From Paenibacillus xylaniclasticus (lineage in GTDB: Bacteria; Bacillota; Bacilli; Paenibacillales; Paenibacillaceae): a stretch of DNA of 64,000 bases. The stretch covers positions 173,059 through 237,058 of the forward strand of contig NZ_BIML01000007.1 in assembly GCF_004001065.1 (NCBI RefSeq), read 5' to 3'. Below the pieces are notes generated by a model that saw only the letters and a list, made by a program, of their open reading frames with translations, did no database searches and was not told the DNA's origin. The translations under genes and the position numbers were made by a program. Shown here piece after piece: positions 1-8,554 of this stretch (position 1 is the first letter of the stretch; every line of letters starts with the position of its first letter).

Positions 1-341
1 AAATTGGTGAACGGGGCGTTAAGCTGTCCGGCGGGCAAAAACAGCGTATCTCTATTGCAAGGGTCATTCTAAAAAATCCGCAGCTTATAATTCTAGACGA
101 AGCAACCGCATCGCTTGATACGGAGTCGGAGCATTTGATTCAAGAGGCACTGGGTAAGCTACTGCGGGGTAAAACCTGTCTTGTTATCGCACATCGTCTG
201 TCAACCATACAACAGGCCGATCAAATTCACGTATTGGAGTACGGACGGATTGTTGAGAGCGGTACGCATGTCGAATTACTCGATAAGCAGGGTCGATATC
301 GTGAGCTGTACGAACTGCAGTTCCCGCAAACTAGGGATTAA
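1..341 (+). CDS. ABC transporter ATP-binding protein, C-terminal end (partial)
   Basis: The reading frame enters at base 3 and runs to a TAA at 339-341, giving the last 112 residues of an ABC ATPase. The sequence shows the signature motif LSGGQKQR, the Walker B stretch [12 protein letters not shown] and the switch histidine in IAHRLST, followed by a typical exporter tail (ESGTH...YRELYELQ). These features match the fused membrane/ATPase half-transporters of the multidrug or lipid exporter class, but the membrane part lies outside the window, so the substrate cannot be inferred. A long perfect hairpin follows the stop and probably ends the transcript. Confidence 0.93.
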   Translation, partial: IGERGVKLSGGQKQRISIARVILKNPQLIILDEATASLDTESEHLIQEALGKLLRGKTCLVIAHRLSTIQQADQIHVLEYGRIVESGTHVELLDKQGRYRELYELQFPQTRD

Positions 342-342
342 C

Positions 343-407
343 AACAATAGGGGGCTGTCTCTCACAAACTGTAATGTACAGCTTGCAAGAGACAACCCCC
401 TATTGTT
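343..407 (+). terminator. Bidirectional terminator hairpin
   Basis: Arms of 20 nt at 343-362 and 388-407 pair with a single G-T wobble. The loop contains a smaller perfect stem (ctgta-atg-tacag). The hairpin lies between two convergent genes and can serve both. Confidence 0.65.
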
Positions 408-412
408 CATCA

Positions 413-631
413 TCAGCATTCATTGACACGATCTAATGCTTCCATTTCTGCATACCAGCGCTTTACATCCACGTTCAAGGCTGCAGCGATCGTCTTTATA
501 ATATCCGACGTACTGTATCGTCTGTATTCATTGTTAATATACAGCATCGTTGACGTGGGAACGGCCGATGGTTCGGGTGGTACATAGACAAATGTTCTTT
601 TGACGATTCGATTGTTAGGTGTATGCTCCAT
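413..631 (-). CDS. Hypothetical protein, 72 aa
   Basis: This is a small soluble protein that I do not recognise. The start is set at the ATG at 631, because AGGAGG at 645-640 lies 8 nt upstream of it. The GTG at 640 overlaps that ribosome binding site and cannot be the start. The protein has a proline-rich stretch (YVPPEPSAVPTST) followed by a mixed helical region ending in DRVNEC. It has no signal peptide or membrane segment. It converges with the ABC exporter end and has its own upstream region, so it is probably a single-gene transcript. Confidence 0.6.
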   Translation of the reverse strand: MEHTPNNRIVKRTFVYVPPEPSAVPTSTMLYINNEYRRYSTSDIIKTIAAALNVDVKRWYAEMEALDRVNEC

Positions 632-848
632 CTTGTACACCTCCTATATCGTTATAGTGACGAGAGCCAATTGAACGCCGTCAATAGAACTCTCCCTCAT
701 ATAAACTGGAAGTATTGCTAGTCTTAAACATAAATCTATCCTATAATTACAAAATGATCAATTCAAAGCTTTACTACATGATACTATAGTTGTGCGAAAA
801 TTATGACTAGTGAGAAAGCTCTGAATAAATGGAGGAGGCAGTTTCATC

Positions 849-1874
849 ATGCTGGAAAGGTGCTTAACGTCAGACTACGATGACTTGATGGCTTACGTCG
901 AACGTATAAACCGATTGAACCGCGTCACGGCTTGCTCGCTGTTCGTCATTCATCAAGACCGAATTGTTGCCGAGTATTATAGCGGAGAGCATGCAGGGCG
1001 GCCGACGAGCGCGCAATCGCAATTCAATGTCGCCTCTGTGCGTAAAAGCTATATGGGGTTTGCTGCTGCTTGGGCTCTGACAAGCGGGGCGATTTCCTCC
1101 TTCGACGATCTGGTAGTTCGTTATGTAACGCCAATCAGCGAGAACGCCGAAGCGCTCGATGGTATAACCATCCGCCATTTGCTCACTCATACGCATGGTC
1201 TGAAGCGAGAAGCTGGACAGCTTGTTCGTAGGTTCGAGCCGGGTACGGCTTGGGATTATAATAATGAGGGGATTCCAATATTGGCGAATGTGATTGAACA
1301 GGCCACAGGACGGACGATAGCAGAGCTGGTTGACGAGCTTGTGCTTCGGCCTTTAGAGATGCGGGAGACAGGATGGAGAACAGCTCGAACGGATCAGCTT
1401 GTGCCCGTAGTCGAAGAGGGGGGACTTACGTGGCCGCTGGATTCGAACGCGGATGGAAGTGAAGGGAATTTGTTCGTATCGGCACGAGAGCTGGCCTATT
1501 GGGGATATTTGCATTTAAAGCTGGGACGTGTTAACGGAAGGTCTATTGTGCCGGAGACCGTCATTCGACATGCAATTTCGATTCAATCCCCTTCTCGTCT
1601 GTCGACTGCTTATCCACGAAACGGCTGCTTGTGGCTTGTGAAGAATGCTTTAGCGGATCAATGTCTCATCGGTCGCGGCGTTCCTGATCAGTCATACGGC
1701 ATTGTCGGGATATACGGTCCGCTTGTGCTCGTTGTGCCAGAGCTTGAGCTTGTGGTCGTTCGGATGGCGAATCGGCTCGGCAATTATGAAGACGAGCAGG
1801 GGAGCTATATTGATTATTTAAGAGAGTTCGGGGATAAGGCTGTGCAGGTAGAAAGACATAAATCTACAATATGA
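849..1874 (+). CDS. Serine hydrolase of the beta-lactamase class C / penicillin-binding protein family
   Basis: The 341-residue protein shows the family SxxK motif as S63-V-R-K66, the YxN motif as Y137-N-N139, and the usual HLLTHTHG stretch before it. Members of this family hydrolyse amide or ester bonds through an acyl-serine intermediate: beta-lactamases, D-aminopeptidases and esterases. The substrate cannot be told from sequence. No signal peptide is visible, so it is likely cytosolic and closer to esterase-type members than to secreted beta-lactamases. The ATG at 849 follows a strong GGAGGAGG. A T-box leader for the next gene starts right after its stop. Confidence 0.88.
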   Translation: MLERCLTSDYDDLMAYVERINRLNRVTACSLFVIHQDRIVAEYYSGEHAGRPTSAQSQFNVASVRKSYMGFAAAWALTSGAISSFDDLVVRYVTPISENAEALDGITIRHLLTHTHGLKREAGQLVRRFEPGTAWDYNNEGIPILANVIEQATGRTIAELVDELVLRPLEMRETGWRTARTDQLVPVVEEGGLTWPLDSNADGSEGNLFVSARELAYWGYLHLKLGRVNGRSIVPETVIRHAISIQSPSRLSTAYPRNGCLWLVKNALADQCLIGRGVPDQSYGIVGIYGPLVLVVPELELVVVRMANRLGNYEDEQGSYIDYLREFGDKAVQVERHKSTI

Positions 1875-1879
1875 ATAAT

Positions 1880-2097
1880 CAAAGTTCGGAGAGCCAACGG
1901 TTGGTGCAAGATGGTATTCAGGCATCCTGAAGTCGCCTATGAGTGGCATAGTCGAATTAAGTAGCTGTGACGATTAACCCTCGGTAACGGGTTCTAGGGA
2001 TCGTCGTTCTTGCATGTGCATGCACAACGATCAAGAAGTGTGGTACCGCGTAGAATTAGCCTCCTGTCGCCTCTTGGAGGCGGCAGTTTTATTCAAT
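1880..2097 (+). promoter_or_regulatory. T-box riboswitch leader, specifier probably GUC (Val)
   Basis: The T-box core AGTGTGGTACCGCG lies at about 2037-2050 (consensus AGGGTGGTACCGCG, one mismatch). It is followed by a terminator hairpin at 2065-2087 and a T tract. Upstream are the stem I landmarks: GGAGAGCC, GGTTGGTG, and the segment GAAGTCGCC followed by TATGAGT. By analogy with known leaders, the triplet after GAA is the specifier, here GTC, a valine codon. Known T-boxes sense uncharged tRNA and usually control aminoacyl-tRNA synthetase or amino acid genes. This one precedes a broken methyltransferase gene. Confidence 0.88.
2065..2097 (+). terminator. T-box-associated intrinsic terminator
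   Basis: The 9-bp stem ctgtcgcct / aggcggcag (one G-T pair) with a 5-nt loop is followed by TTTTATT. It is the terminator expected to compete with the T-box antiterminator. Confidence 0.8.
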
Positions 2098-2131
2098 TGC
2101 AAACAAAAAGCTAGAAAGAGAGGGACCGACG

Positions 2132-2938
2132 ATGGAAAACATTATAGAGTATTATTCCAAATTCGATGAATGGGGAAGGCTGGACCGGGAGCCTATTGAG
2201 TACGCAGTAAATATTCATTTTATCAAGTAGCATCTTCTAAAGTCTGGCGTGGTGCTTGATAATGGAGCGGGTCCAGGAAAATATGCAATGGATTTGGCAA
2301 ATCTTGGATATCGAATGACGCTAACGGACTTGACACCTAGATTGGTCGATATAGCGCGGCAGAAGGCGGAAGAGCTGCGGTTAGCTGAGAACTTCGACGG
2401 ATTTCATACGCTCAATGCAACACAGCTTGATGGACTGCCAGATGAGCATTATGATGCATCCCTCATGTTGGGTCCCCTCTATCATTTGCAGAAGGTGGAA
2501 GAGCGAATCGCGGCGGTGCGGTAGCTGCACCGAGTGACAAAGCAAGACGGGATTGTATTCGTCGCTTTCCAAAGCCGTGTTCGTATGGCCATGACCTTCT
2601 TGATGCATGCGAATAATTGGAGGCCTAACGATACGATGGATGGGATCGAGCGTCTGATGGAGACGGGTATATTCAATCATCAGGAGAAAGGTCGATTTAC
2701 TGGCGCATATTATTATAGCATCCATGAGATTAAGCCGTTTATGGAACGAGGCGGCTTTGAGACGGTTGAGCTGATCGGTTCATCAAGCATTGGCGCTTTG
2801 CTGACGAATGAGCAGAAGCAGTATTGGATTGAACGCGGGGAGTATGACCGGCTGGTGCAGTTTATCATTTCAATGGCCAGTGATCCAGCTGTACTCGGAA
2901 CCTCTTATCATTGGCTGTATATCGGCAAAAAAATATAG
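2132..2938 (+). pseudogene. Class I SAM-dependent methyltransferase interrupted by two in-frame TAG codons
   Basis: One reading frame from the ATG at 2132 to the stop at 2936-2938 encodes about 268 residues without any frameshift. It is cut by TAG at 2228-2230 (after ...NIHFIK) and by TAG at 2522-2524 (between ...RIAAVR and LHRVTK). The SAM-binding motif VLDNGAGPGKYAMDLA, the DLTP motif and the LGPLYHL motif identify a small-molecule methyltransferase of the UbiE/BioC-like class. The protein reads well across both stops. It therefore looks either freshly inactivated or dependent on amber readthrough. The T-box leader upstream is intact. Confidence 0.82.
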
Positions 2939-2955
2939 GGAATGAATATATTAAA

Positions 2956-3265
2956 ATGACAAAATATTGGTTGGATTATACGTTGATTTTCATCGTAAGT
3001 TATCTAATCGGAAATTTTTGAAATATTATGAGCTGAGCACAGATATTCCGAACGAGCAGCTGCTTGCATTGAAGCGGGGCTCAGATTCTAATATATTCAG
3101 CTTTACTTTTTGGTATTAATTTCATATAATGATGGCAGATTTGAAGGGGAAGGGGAATTTAACCTTTATGCCAGATCACAACTAATGGATGAAGGGCACT
3201 TGTCGCTAGATGAATCGAATAACATCCGGAATGTGTCCTTAGGAACCATTGCAGCAGTGCGCTAA
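2956..3265 (+). pseudogene. Degenerate gene remnant, unrecognised
   Basis: Coding-like segments can be read in different frames. One begins at the ATG at 2956 (MTKYWLDYTL), one reads YYELSTDIPNEQLLALKRG, and one ends at the TAA at 3263-3265 (RSQLMDEGHLSLDESNN...). Together they suggest a gene of about 100 codons broken by at least two indels. I cannot name the family. A terminator follows. Confidence 0.45.
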
Positions 3266-3280
3266 AGGTTGAATTGACTG

Positions 3281-3311
3281 CGGAGTGTCTCCATAGAGGC
3301 ACTCCGTTTCT
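3281..3311 (+). terminator. Intrinsic terminator
   Basis: The 10-bp stem cggagtgtct / aggcactccg (one G-T pair) with a 6-nt loop is followed by TTTCTTA. Confidence 0.6.
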
Positions 3312-3350
3312 TATTCCACTCCAAATCTATGCGATAGAGGTGCTCTACGT

Positions 3351-4799
3351 ATGAGTCATCATTTTAATATTGAAGTTGAATCGATCCGATTGCGGAATTT
3401 TACTAAAGAAGATTATGAAGCATTATACGAGCTGACAAGACAGACCGAGATTACCGATCTGCTGCCGGATTGGAATATGACGAAGGAGCAGCTGGACTCG
3501 TTCCTCAGCTTCGTCATTGGCAGCTATGACCAGTTCGATCCGGCAGATGTTAGAGTGCTGTTAGCTCTCGAACATATAGAGGACAGCAAACTGATCGGCT
3601 GGTGCGGTATATTCCCGAACGATATGCTGAAGCCCGAAGAGAGAGAAGTAGCATACGCCTTATCCAAAGACTATCGCGGACGCGGTTATATGACGAAGGC
3701 GGTCAAAGCGATCTGTGCATATATGTTCGAGCATACGGAGCTTAGGCGTATCTCTGCGATTGTAAAGCCATTCAATCGGGCATCACTTGACGTCTTATAT
3801 CGAGCGGGATTCGAGAGGATCGAGCAGGTTGTGTTGTCTGATGGCGAGCAGTACGACTATTTCGAGCTGTACGATGATCGGCTGCGTTTCCGTCGGGCAC
3901 AACTGGAAGATGCGGAGACGCTGAAAGAAATCATGGTGAAGGCATTCAATCGTGAGCAGCGGATTTGGCTTCAGGAGGATGAGCAGCCAGATGCGAATTT
4001 GCGTCCTCCAGGGTATGATTCGACAGCGATGCATCGATATGTGATTCAAGAATGGCCTTATTATGTAATGGAGTATGCAGGCAAGGTAGTCGGTGCGATA
4101 AGCGTGAATGTGTCGGGTATACATGGCCGAATTGATAAGTTGTTCATAGACCCGGACTTTCAAGGGAGAGGGTTCGGGTCGCAGGCGCTTGCTTTTGTGG
4201 AGAATCAGTTCCCAAGCGTTACTGTGTGGAAGCTAGAAACTTCGAGCCGACAGCAGCGCAACCATCACTTCTATGAAAAAGCGGGCTATATGAGAACCTA
4301 TGAATCGGAAACGGAATACGGCTATGAGAAGACATTAGGATTGTCTAGGCAGCAGCAGGACGAACGAATCCCGATCTCTGGTTCGTTGTCTGGAACAGTG
4401 GTGGCGGGCTGCAGGATGTCGGATGTGGAATTTTATAACGTTAACTTGGGGCGAAGCTTCTATATGAGCTGCACGCTGCAGGACAGCAAGTGGACGGACT
4501 GCAATTTCAGCGGGACGAAATGGACGAATCTGAATATGACGCACACGCTGCTTGCCGATCTTAGGCTGAGCGGCAGCGAGATTGGGTTTGTCGCAATGGA
4601 CGGGGTTCTAATTCATGATACGCATCTTGGTGCGAGTCGGCAGCCGATGACATTCGAGCGCTGTGACCTGTCAGGAGCTCTCATTCGGGACAGCCGGCTG
4701 ACGGGTGTCCGTATTGAGGGATGTGATGTGAAAGGTATGACGATCGACGGCATTCCAGTGGAGAACTTGCTTGCTGCATACCGAGAGAAGCAGGCCTAG
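3351..4799 (+). CDS. Tandem GNAT acetyltransferase fused to a pentapeptide-repeat-like domain
   Basis: This 482-residue protein joins three modules. Residues 1-175 form a RimJ/RimL-type GNAT domain with the acetyl-CoA loop stretch YRGRGYMTKAVKA and the conserved NRASLDVLYRAGF. Residues 178-330 form a second GNAT domain with IDPDFQGRGFGSQAL and HHFYEKAGY. Residues 345-470 have the repeating A/C-x-F/L-x-x pattern of pentapeptide-like beta helices (for example NFSGTKWTNLNMTHT and DLSGALIRDSRLTG). GNATs acetylate amines using acetyl-CoA, and the acceptors here are unknown. The ATG at 3351 has GAGGTG upstream. It appears to be a single-gene transcript. Confidence 0.86.
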   Translation: MSHHFNIEVESIRLRNFTKEDYEALYELTRQTEITDLLPDWNMTKEQLDSFLSFVIGSYDQFDPADVRVLLALEHIEDSKLIGWCGIFPNDMLKPEEREVAYALSKDYRGRGYMTKAVKAICAYMFEHTELRRISAIVKPFNRASLDVLYRAGFERIEQVVLSDGEQYDYFELYDDRLRFRRAQLEDAETLKEIMVKAFNREQRIWLQEDEQPDANLRPPGYDSTAMHRYVIQEWPYYVMEYAGKVVGAISVNVSGIHGRIDKLFIDPDFQGRGFGSQALAFVENQFPSVTVWKLETSSRQQRNHHFYEKAGYMRTYESETEYGYEKTLGLSRQQQDERIPISGSLSGTVVAGCRMSDVEFYNVNLGRSFYMSCTLQDSKWTDCNFSGTKWTNLNMTHTLLADLRLSGSEIGFVAMDGVLIHDTHLGASRQPMTFERCDLSGALIRDSRLTGVRIEGCDVKGMTIDGIPVENLLAAYREKQA

Positions 4800-4907
4800 T
4801 TTTTGCACTCCTTTCAGTAATGCAGCCTAAATGCGAAGCTGAGTGGAAGAAAGAATGCAAGGCATGCGGACATTCCGCATAAGAGGCTCGTTATAAGTTG
4901 AAGAAGA

Positions 4908-4956
4908 AAGGGCGGTTCAGATAGGTCAGTATTCACTGACCTTCTGGACCGCCCTT
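4908..4956 (-). terminator. Terminator of fnr
   Basis: The long inverted repeat aagggcggt...accgccctt has an inner stem aggtcagt / actgacct. Read on the minus strand it is followed by TTTCTTCTT, directly after the fnr stop codon. Confidence 0.75.
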
Positions 4957-4959
4957 GTT

Positions 4960-5679
4960 TTACATCCGGCATATGTCCTTTGGACAGCCTTCGCAGTGGC
5001 AAATATCTCGAAGATATTGCAGATCCTTAATAACAATACGGCTCTGCTCGATCGAGATGGCGTCGATTTTGCGTAACTCGCTCAGCATTCGGTTGACGCT
5101 TTCTCTCGTTGCACCGATCATATCGGCCAGCTCGGTGTTCGTGTGCGTCTTGGTGATGACGATATGGCCGTTATGCTCCATACCATACGTATTGCCGAGT
5201 CGAATGAGCAGGGAGCACAGCGCGCCGTGCTTGCCGAACATCATCAGGTCCCGGAATTTCGTCTGTGTCATCCGGTGTACGAGCCCCATCCACTTCATGA
5301 ACTCGACCGCCAGATCGCCATTTTGCCATAGCAGCACCTCCAGATCCTTCTGCCGGATCACTCCGATGATGCTGTCCTCAATTACTTCTGCGTTGAACAC
5401 TTGTGTGGATTGGCGGAACGGATCTACCTGTCCGAACATATCGCCTTCTTGATACATGTATAAAATAAACTGCCGGCCTTCGTCTGACGACTTCGTAATT
5501 TTGATTCTGCCGCTGTGAATATAGTACAGCTTGTCGGCTTTCTCACCTTCACGAAATAGGAAAGTACCGCTGGACGCTTTCGATTCATACATAATTTGCT
5601 TCAGCTTCGATAAGCTGTCAGCCGAGAAGCATTCCGTATTCCGGACATTGATCTCTGCAGCTTGTGGTTTGGCGCTCAT
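4960..5679 (-). CDS. fnr: Anaerobic regulator Fnr, Crp/Fnr family, with C-terminal [4Fe-4S] motif
   Basis: The 239-residue protein has an N-terminal cyclic-nucleotide-binding-like barrel (GTFLFREGEKADKLYYI, DMFGQVDPF), a dimer helix and a winged-helix DNA-binding domain (TELADMIGATRESVNRMLSEL). It ends in CHCEGCPKDIC, which contains CX2CX4C. That is the C-terminal cluster arrangement known for Bacillus subtilis Fnr and differs from the N-terminal cluster of E. coli FNR. Fnr activates anaerobic genes when its cluster is intact. The ATG at 5679 is chosen because the upstream GTG at 5691 overlaps the GGAG ribosome binding site. The gene is divergent from adhE-pflBA with three FNR boxes between them, one placed for autoregulation. 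Confidence 0.92.
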   Translation of the reverse strand: MSAKPQAAEINVRNTECFSADSLSKLKQIMYESKASSGTFLFREGEKADKLYYIHSGRIKITKSSDEGRQFILYMYQEGDMFGQVDPFRQSTQVFNAEVIEDSIIGVIRQKDLEVLLWQNGDLAVEFMKWMGLVHRMTQTKFRDLMMFGKHGALCSLLIRLGNTYGMEHNGHIVITKTHTNTELADMIGATRESVNRMLSELRKIDAISIEQSRIVIKDLQYLRDICHCEGCPKDICRM

Positions 5680-5714
5680 TCGTATAACCACTCCAATTCA
5701 TCCGACTTACTACT

Positions 5715-5720
5715 ATTGTA
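5715..5720 (-). promoter_or_regulatory. Candidate -10 box of the fnr promoter
   Basis: The minus strand reads TACAAT here. This places the transcription start near 5708, so the first FNR box (centre 5749.5) lies at about -41.5, the class II activator position. The start site is inferred from the -10 match only. Confidence 0.5.
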
Positions 5721-5741
5721 GTGTATTTACTAACTGCTGAA

Positions 5742-5757
5742 TGTGATATATATCACA
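5742..5757. promoter_or_regulatory. FNR box 1
   Basis: The sequence TGTGA-TATATA-TCACA is a perfect match to the Bacillus FNR consensus TGTGA-N6-TCACA. It lies nearest to fnr, 21 bp centre to centre from box 2. Confidence 0.85.
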
Positions 5758-5762
5758 CCTAT

Positions 5763-5778
5763 TGTGAAACGATTCACA
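5763..5778. promoter_or_regulatory. FNR box 2
   Basis: The sequence TGTGA-AACGAT-TCACA is a second perfect palindrome. Its centre at 5770.5 is two helical turns from box 1 and 43 bp, about four turns, from box 3. Confidence 0.85.
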
Positions 5779-5805
5779 AATCGTTCATTTTATAACGCCC
5801 TCTTC

Positions 5806-5821
5806 TGTGATTTATATCATA
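5806..5821. promoter_or_regulatory. FNR box 3
   Basis: The sequence TGTGA-TTTATA-TCATA has one mismatch to the consensus. It is the box nearest to adhE. If it acts at -41.5, adhE transcription would start near 5855, with only a weak -10 at about 5844-5849. Confidence 0.75.
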
Positions 5822-5908
5822 GTGGCGTCATCTGCTGAGGACTTAAGCTAATTGTAGATGATAACTCACATACGCGGCAACATTTTCATGTCAGGGAGTG
5901 GATGTAGC

Positions 5909-8518
5909 ATGGCGATGAGAGAAGAAGAGGCTGTCGTGCAGCTAACGGTTCAGGATGAGGTAGCGGCGCTTGTAGCAAAAGCAAAGCAGGCACAGCAGCA
6001 GTATTTAAAGCTTGATCAGGCACAGGTGGATCGGATCGTGCAGGCGATGGCGCTTGCAGGTATCGATCGGCATATGCAGCTGGCGAAGCTGGCAGTTGAG
6101 GAAACGGGAAGAGGCGTCTATGAGGATAAGATTACGAAAAACTTGTTTGCTACCGAATATGTATACCACAGCATCAAGAGTATCAAGACGGTCGGCATTA
6201 TAGAAGAAAATCAATATGAGAACTATCAGCTAGTAGCTGAGCCCGTCGGTATTATTGCTGGGGTAACGCCAGTGACGAACCCGACGTCCACGACGATGTT
6301 CAAAGCGCTTATCGCGGCGAAAACACGCAATCCCATTATATTCGCTTTCCATCCTTCCGCGCAGCAATCGAGTGCGGCGGCAGCTTCAACTCTCCTTGCT
6401 GCTGCGGTCGAGGCGGGCGCTCCAGACGGCTGCATTCAATGGATCGAGCATCCATCAGTTGAAGCAACGCAGCTCTTGATGAATCATCCGGACGTTGCGC
6501 TCGTGCTGGCTACAGGCGGCTCCTCGATGGTGAAAGCAGCGTACAGCACCGGCAAACCAGCGCTTGGCGTCGGTCCCGGCAACGTACCTTGCTTCATAGA
6601 ACGGACTGCGAACGTACCGCAGGCGGTTAATGATTTGATCATGTCTAAGACATTCGATAACGGGATGATTTGCGCTTCTGAGCAGTCTGTCATTATTGAC
6701 GAGCCGGTTTATGCCGAGGTGAAGCGTTTAATGGCGGAGCAGGGCTGTTACTTCTTGAACCAAGAAGAGACGGAAGCCTTATCGAAACTCATTATTAATC
6801 CGGAGAAATGTGCAGTCAATGCTGTCATTGTCGGTCAATCGGCGATTTCCATTGCCCAGATGGCTGGCATTACCGTTCCGGCGGACACGAAGATCCTCGT
6901 TGCGGAGCTGACGGGAGTCGGCGATGACTACCCGCTCTCGGCGGAGAAGCTCAGTCCGGTGCTTGCTTGTTATAAGGTGAAAAATGCAGAGCAGGGCATC
7001 AGCCGGGCGGTAGAGGTCGTCAAATACGGCGGCATGGGCCATTCGTCGGTTATCCATTCGCAGAATGATGATGTCATCGAGCAATTCGCACGCCGGCTGC
7101 AGACAGGACGCGTTATTGTGAACTCGCCTTCGACGCACGGCGCAATTGGCGATATCTATAACACGAATTTGCCTTCGCTGACGCTTGGCTGCGGATCGTA
7201 CGGACAGAACTCGACGACTTCCAACGTCAGCGCGGTGAACCTGCTTAACCTGAAGCGGGTCGCCTATCGGACGGTCAATATGCAATGGTTTAAAATTCCA
7301 CCAAAAATTTATTTCGAGAGAGGTGCAACGCAGTATCTTGAGAAAATGCCGGACATTACGCGTGTCATGATCGTCACGGACCCGATGATGGTTCAGCTCG
7401 GCTATGTTGATCGGGTCGAGTATTATCTTCGCAAGCGGCAGCAGCCAGTTGCGATCGAAGTGTTCGCTGACGTCGAGCCGGATCCGTCGGTCGATACAGT
7501 TGAACGCGGGCGTGCCCAGATGGCTGGTTTCAAGCCCGACTGTATTATTGCATTGGGCGGCGGGTCGCCGATGGATGCGGCTAAGGCGATGTGGCTGTTC
7601 TATGAATACCCGGATACAAGCTTCGACGCTTTGAAGCAGAAGTTTATGGACATTCGCAAGCGGGTGTACAAATATCCTCGTCTGGGACGCAAGGCTAAGT
7701 TCGTTGCAATTCCGACGACGTCGGGCACCGGCTCGGAGGTGACGTCGTTCGCCGTAATTACCGATAAGCTGAAGGGCAATACGAAATATCCGCTCGCAGA
7801 TTACGAGCTGACGCCGGACGTGGCGATCATTGACCCGGATTATGTGTTCAGCCTGCCGCCAACGGCGGTCGCTGACACCGGCATGGACGTACTCACCCAT
7901 GCCATTGAAGCGTATGTCTCGGTCATGGCGAATGACTATACGGACGGTTTGGCGATGAAGGCGATTAAACTTGTGTTCGACAATCTGGAGAAGTCGTATA
8001 CGACAGGCGATCCGGTAGCGCGTGAGAAAATGCATAACGCTTCGACGATCGCTGGTATGGCATTCGCGAACGCTTTCCTTGGCATCAATCACTCGCTTGC
8101 GCACAAGTGGGGCGGCGAATACCATACAGCGCACGGCCGGACGAACGCGATTCTAATGCCGCACGTCATCCGGTACAATGCGCAGCGGCCGACGAAATTT
8201 ACTTCGTTTCCGAAATACGATCATTTCGTCGCCGATCAGCGATATGCGGAAATTGCCCGTATGCTGGGACTGCCTGCAAAGACGACGGAGGAAGGCGTGA
8301 ACAGCCTGATTGCGGCTGTCAGGAAGCTGAACAAGGCGCTTGGCATACCAGAGAAGTTCCAGGATCTTGGGTTCTCTGCTGCACAGTTCGAGGCGCGGGT
8401 GGATTACTTGGCAGACCGGGCGTTCGAGGATCAGTGCACGACTGCCAATCCGCGTATGCCACTTGTCAAAGAGTTGGCAGAGGTGTACCGCAACGCTTTT
8501 TACGGAAGATTTGAGTAG
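5909..8518 (+). CDS. adhE: Bifunctional acetaldehyde-CoA/alcohol dehydrogenase AdhE
   Basis: AdhE converts acetyl-CoA to acetaldehyde and then ethanol and reoxidises NADH during fermentation. The N-terminal half is an aldehyde dehydrogenase with the catalytic cysteine in NGMICASEQ (C255). The C-terminal half is an iron-dependent alcohol dehydrogenase with [10 protein letters not shown] (about residue 550), TSGTGSE and the histidine metal motif [16 protein letters not shown] (about 728-743). From the ATG at 5909, which has GGGAGTGG upstream, the protein has 869 residues, normal for the family. An in-frame ATG at 5858 would add 17 residues but has no ribosome binding site. It is first in the operon, with pflB 36 nt downstream, and lies behind three FNR boxes. 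It ends with TAG, which shows that TAG is an ordinary stop here. Confidence 0.96.
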   Translation: MAMREEEAVVQLTVQDEVAALVAKAKQAQQQYLKLDQAQVDRIVQAMALAGIDRHMQLAKLAVEETGRGVYEDKITKNLFATEYVYHSIKSIKTVGIIEENQYENYQLVAEPVGIIAGVTPVTNPTSTTMFKALIAAKTRNPIIFAFHPSAQQSSAAAASTLLAAAVEAGAPDGCIQWIEHPSVEATQLLMNHPDVALVLATGGSSMVKAAYSTGKPALGVGPGNVPCFIERTANVPQAVNDLIMSKTFDNGMICASEQSVIIDEPVYAEVKRLMAEQGCYFLNQEETEALSKLIINPEKCAVNAVIVGQSAISIAQMAGITVPADTKILVAELTGVGDDYPLSAEKLSPVLACYKVKNAEQGISRAVEVVKYGGMGHSSVIHSQNDDVIEQFARRLQTGRVIVNSPSTHGAIGDIYNTNLPSLTLGCGSYGQNSTTSNVSAVNLLNLKRVAYRTVNMQWFKIPPKIYFERGATQYLEKMPDITRVMIVTDPMMVQLGYVDRVEYYLRKRQQPVAIEVFADVEPDPSVDTVERGRAQMAGFKPDCIIALGGGSPMDAAKAMWLFYEYPDTSFDALKQKFMDIRKRVYKYPRLGRKAKFVAIPTTSGTGSEVTSFAVITDKLKGNTKYPLADYELTPDVAIIDPDYVFSLPPTAVADTGMDVLTHAIEAYVSVMANDYTDGLAMKAIKLVFDNLEKSYTTGDPVAREKMHNASTIAGMAFANAFLGINHSLAHKWGGEYHTAHGRTNAILMPHVIRYNAQRPTKFTSFPKYDHFVADQRYAEIARMLGLPAKTTEEGVNSLIAAVRKLNKALGIPEKFQDLGFSAAQFEARVDYLADRAFEDQCTTANPRMPLVKELAEVYRNAFYGRFE

Positions 8519-8554
8519 TATTGGCTTCTATTCTACTAGGAGGTGCAGCAGGTT

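Noticed and set aside
2132..2938. Genome-wide recoding of TAG as a sense codon
   Set aside because: adhE, pflA and the GNAT fusion gene end naturally at TAG with matching protein lengths, and the recurring internal ambers sit in genes that mostly carry other lesions.
6779..8134. Long open frame of 451 codons on the minus strand inside adhE
   Set aside because: It lies antisense to the iron alcohol dehydrogenase region, has arginine- and histidine-rich shadow composition and no ribosome binding site. It is a codon-bias shadow of adhE.
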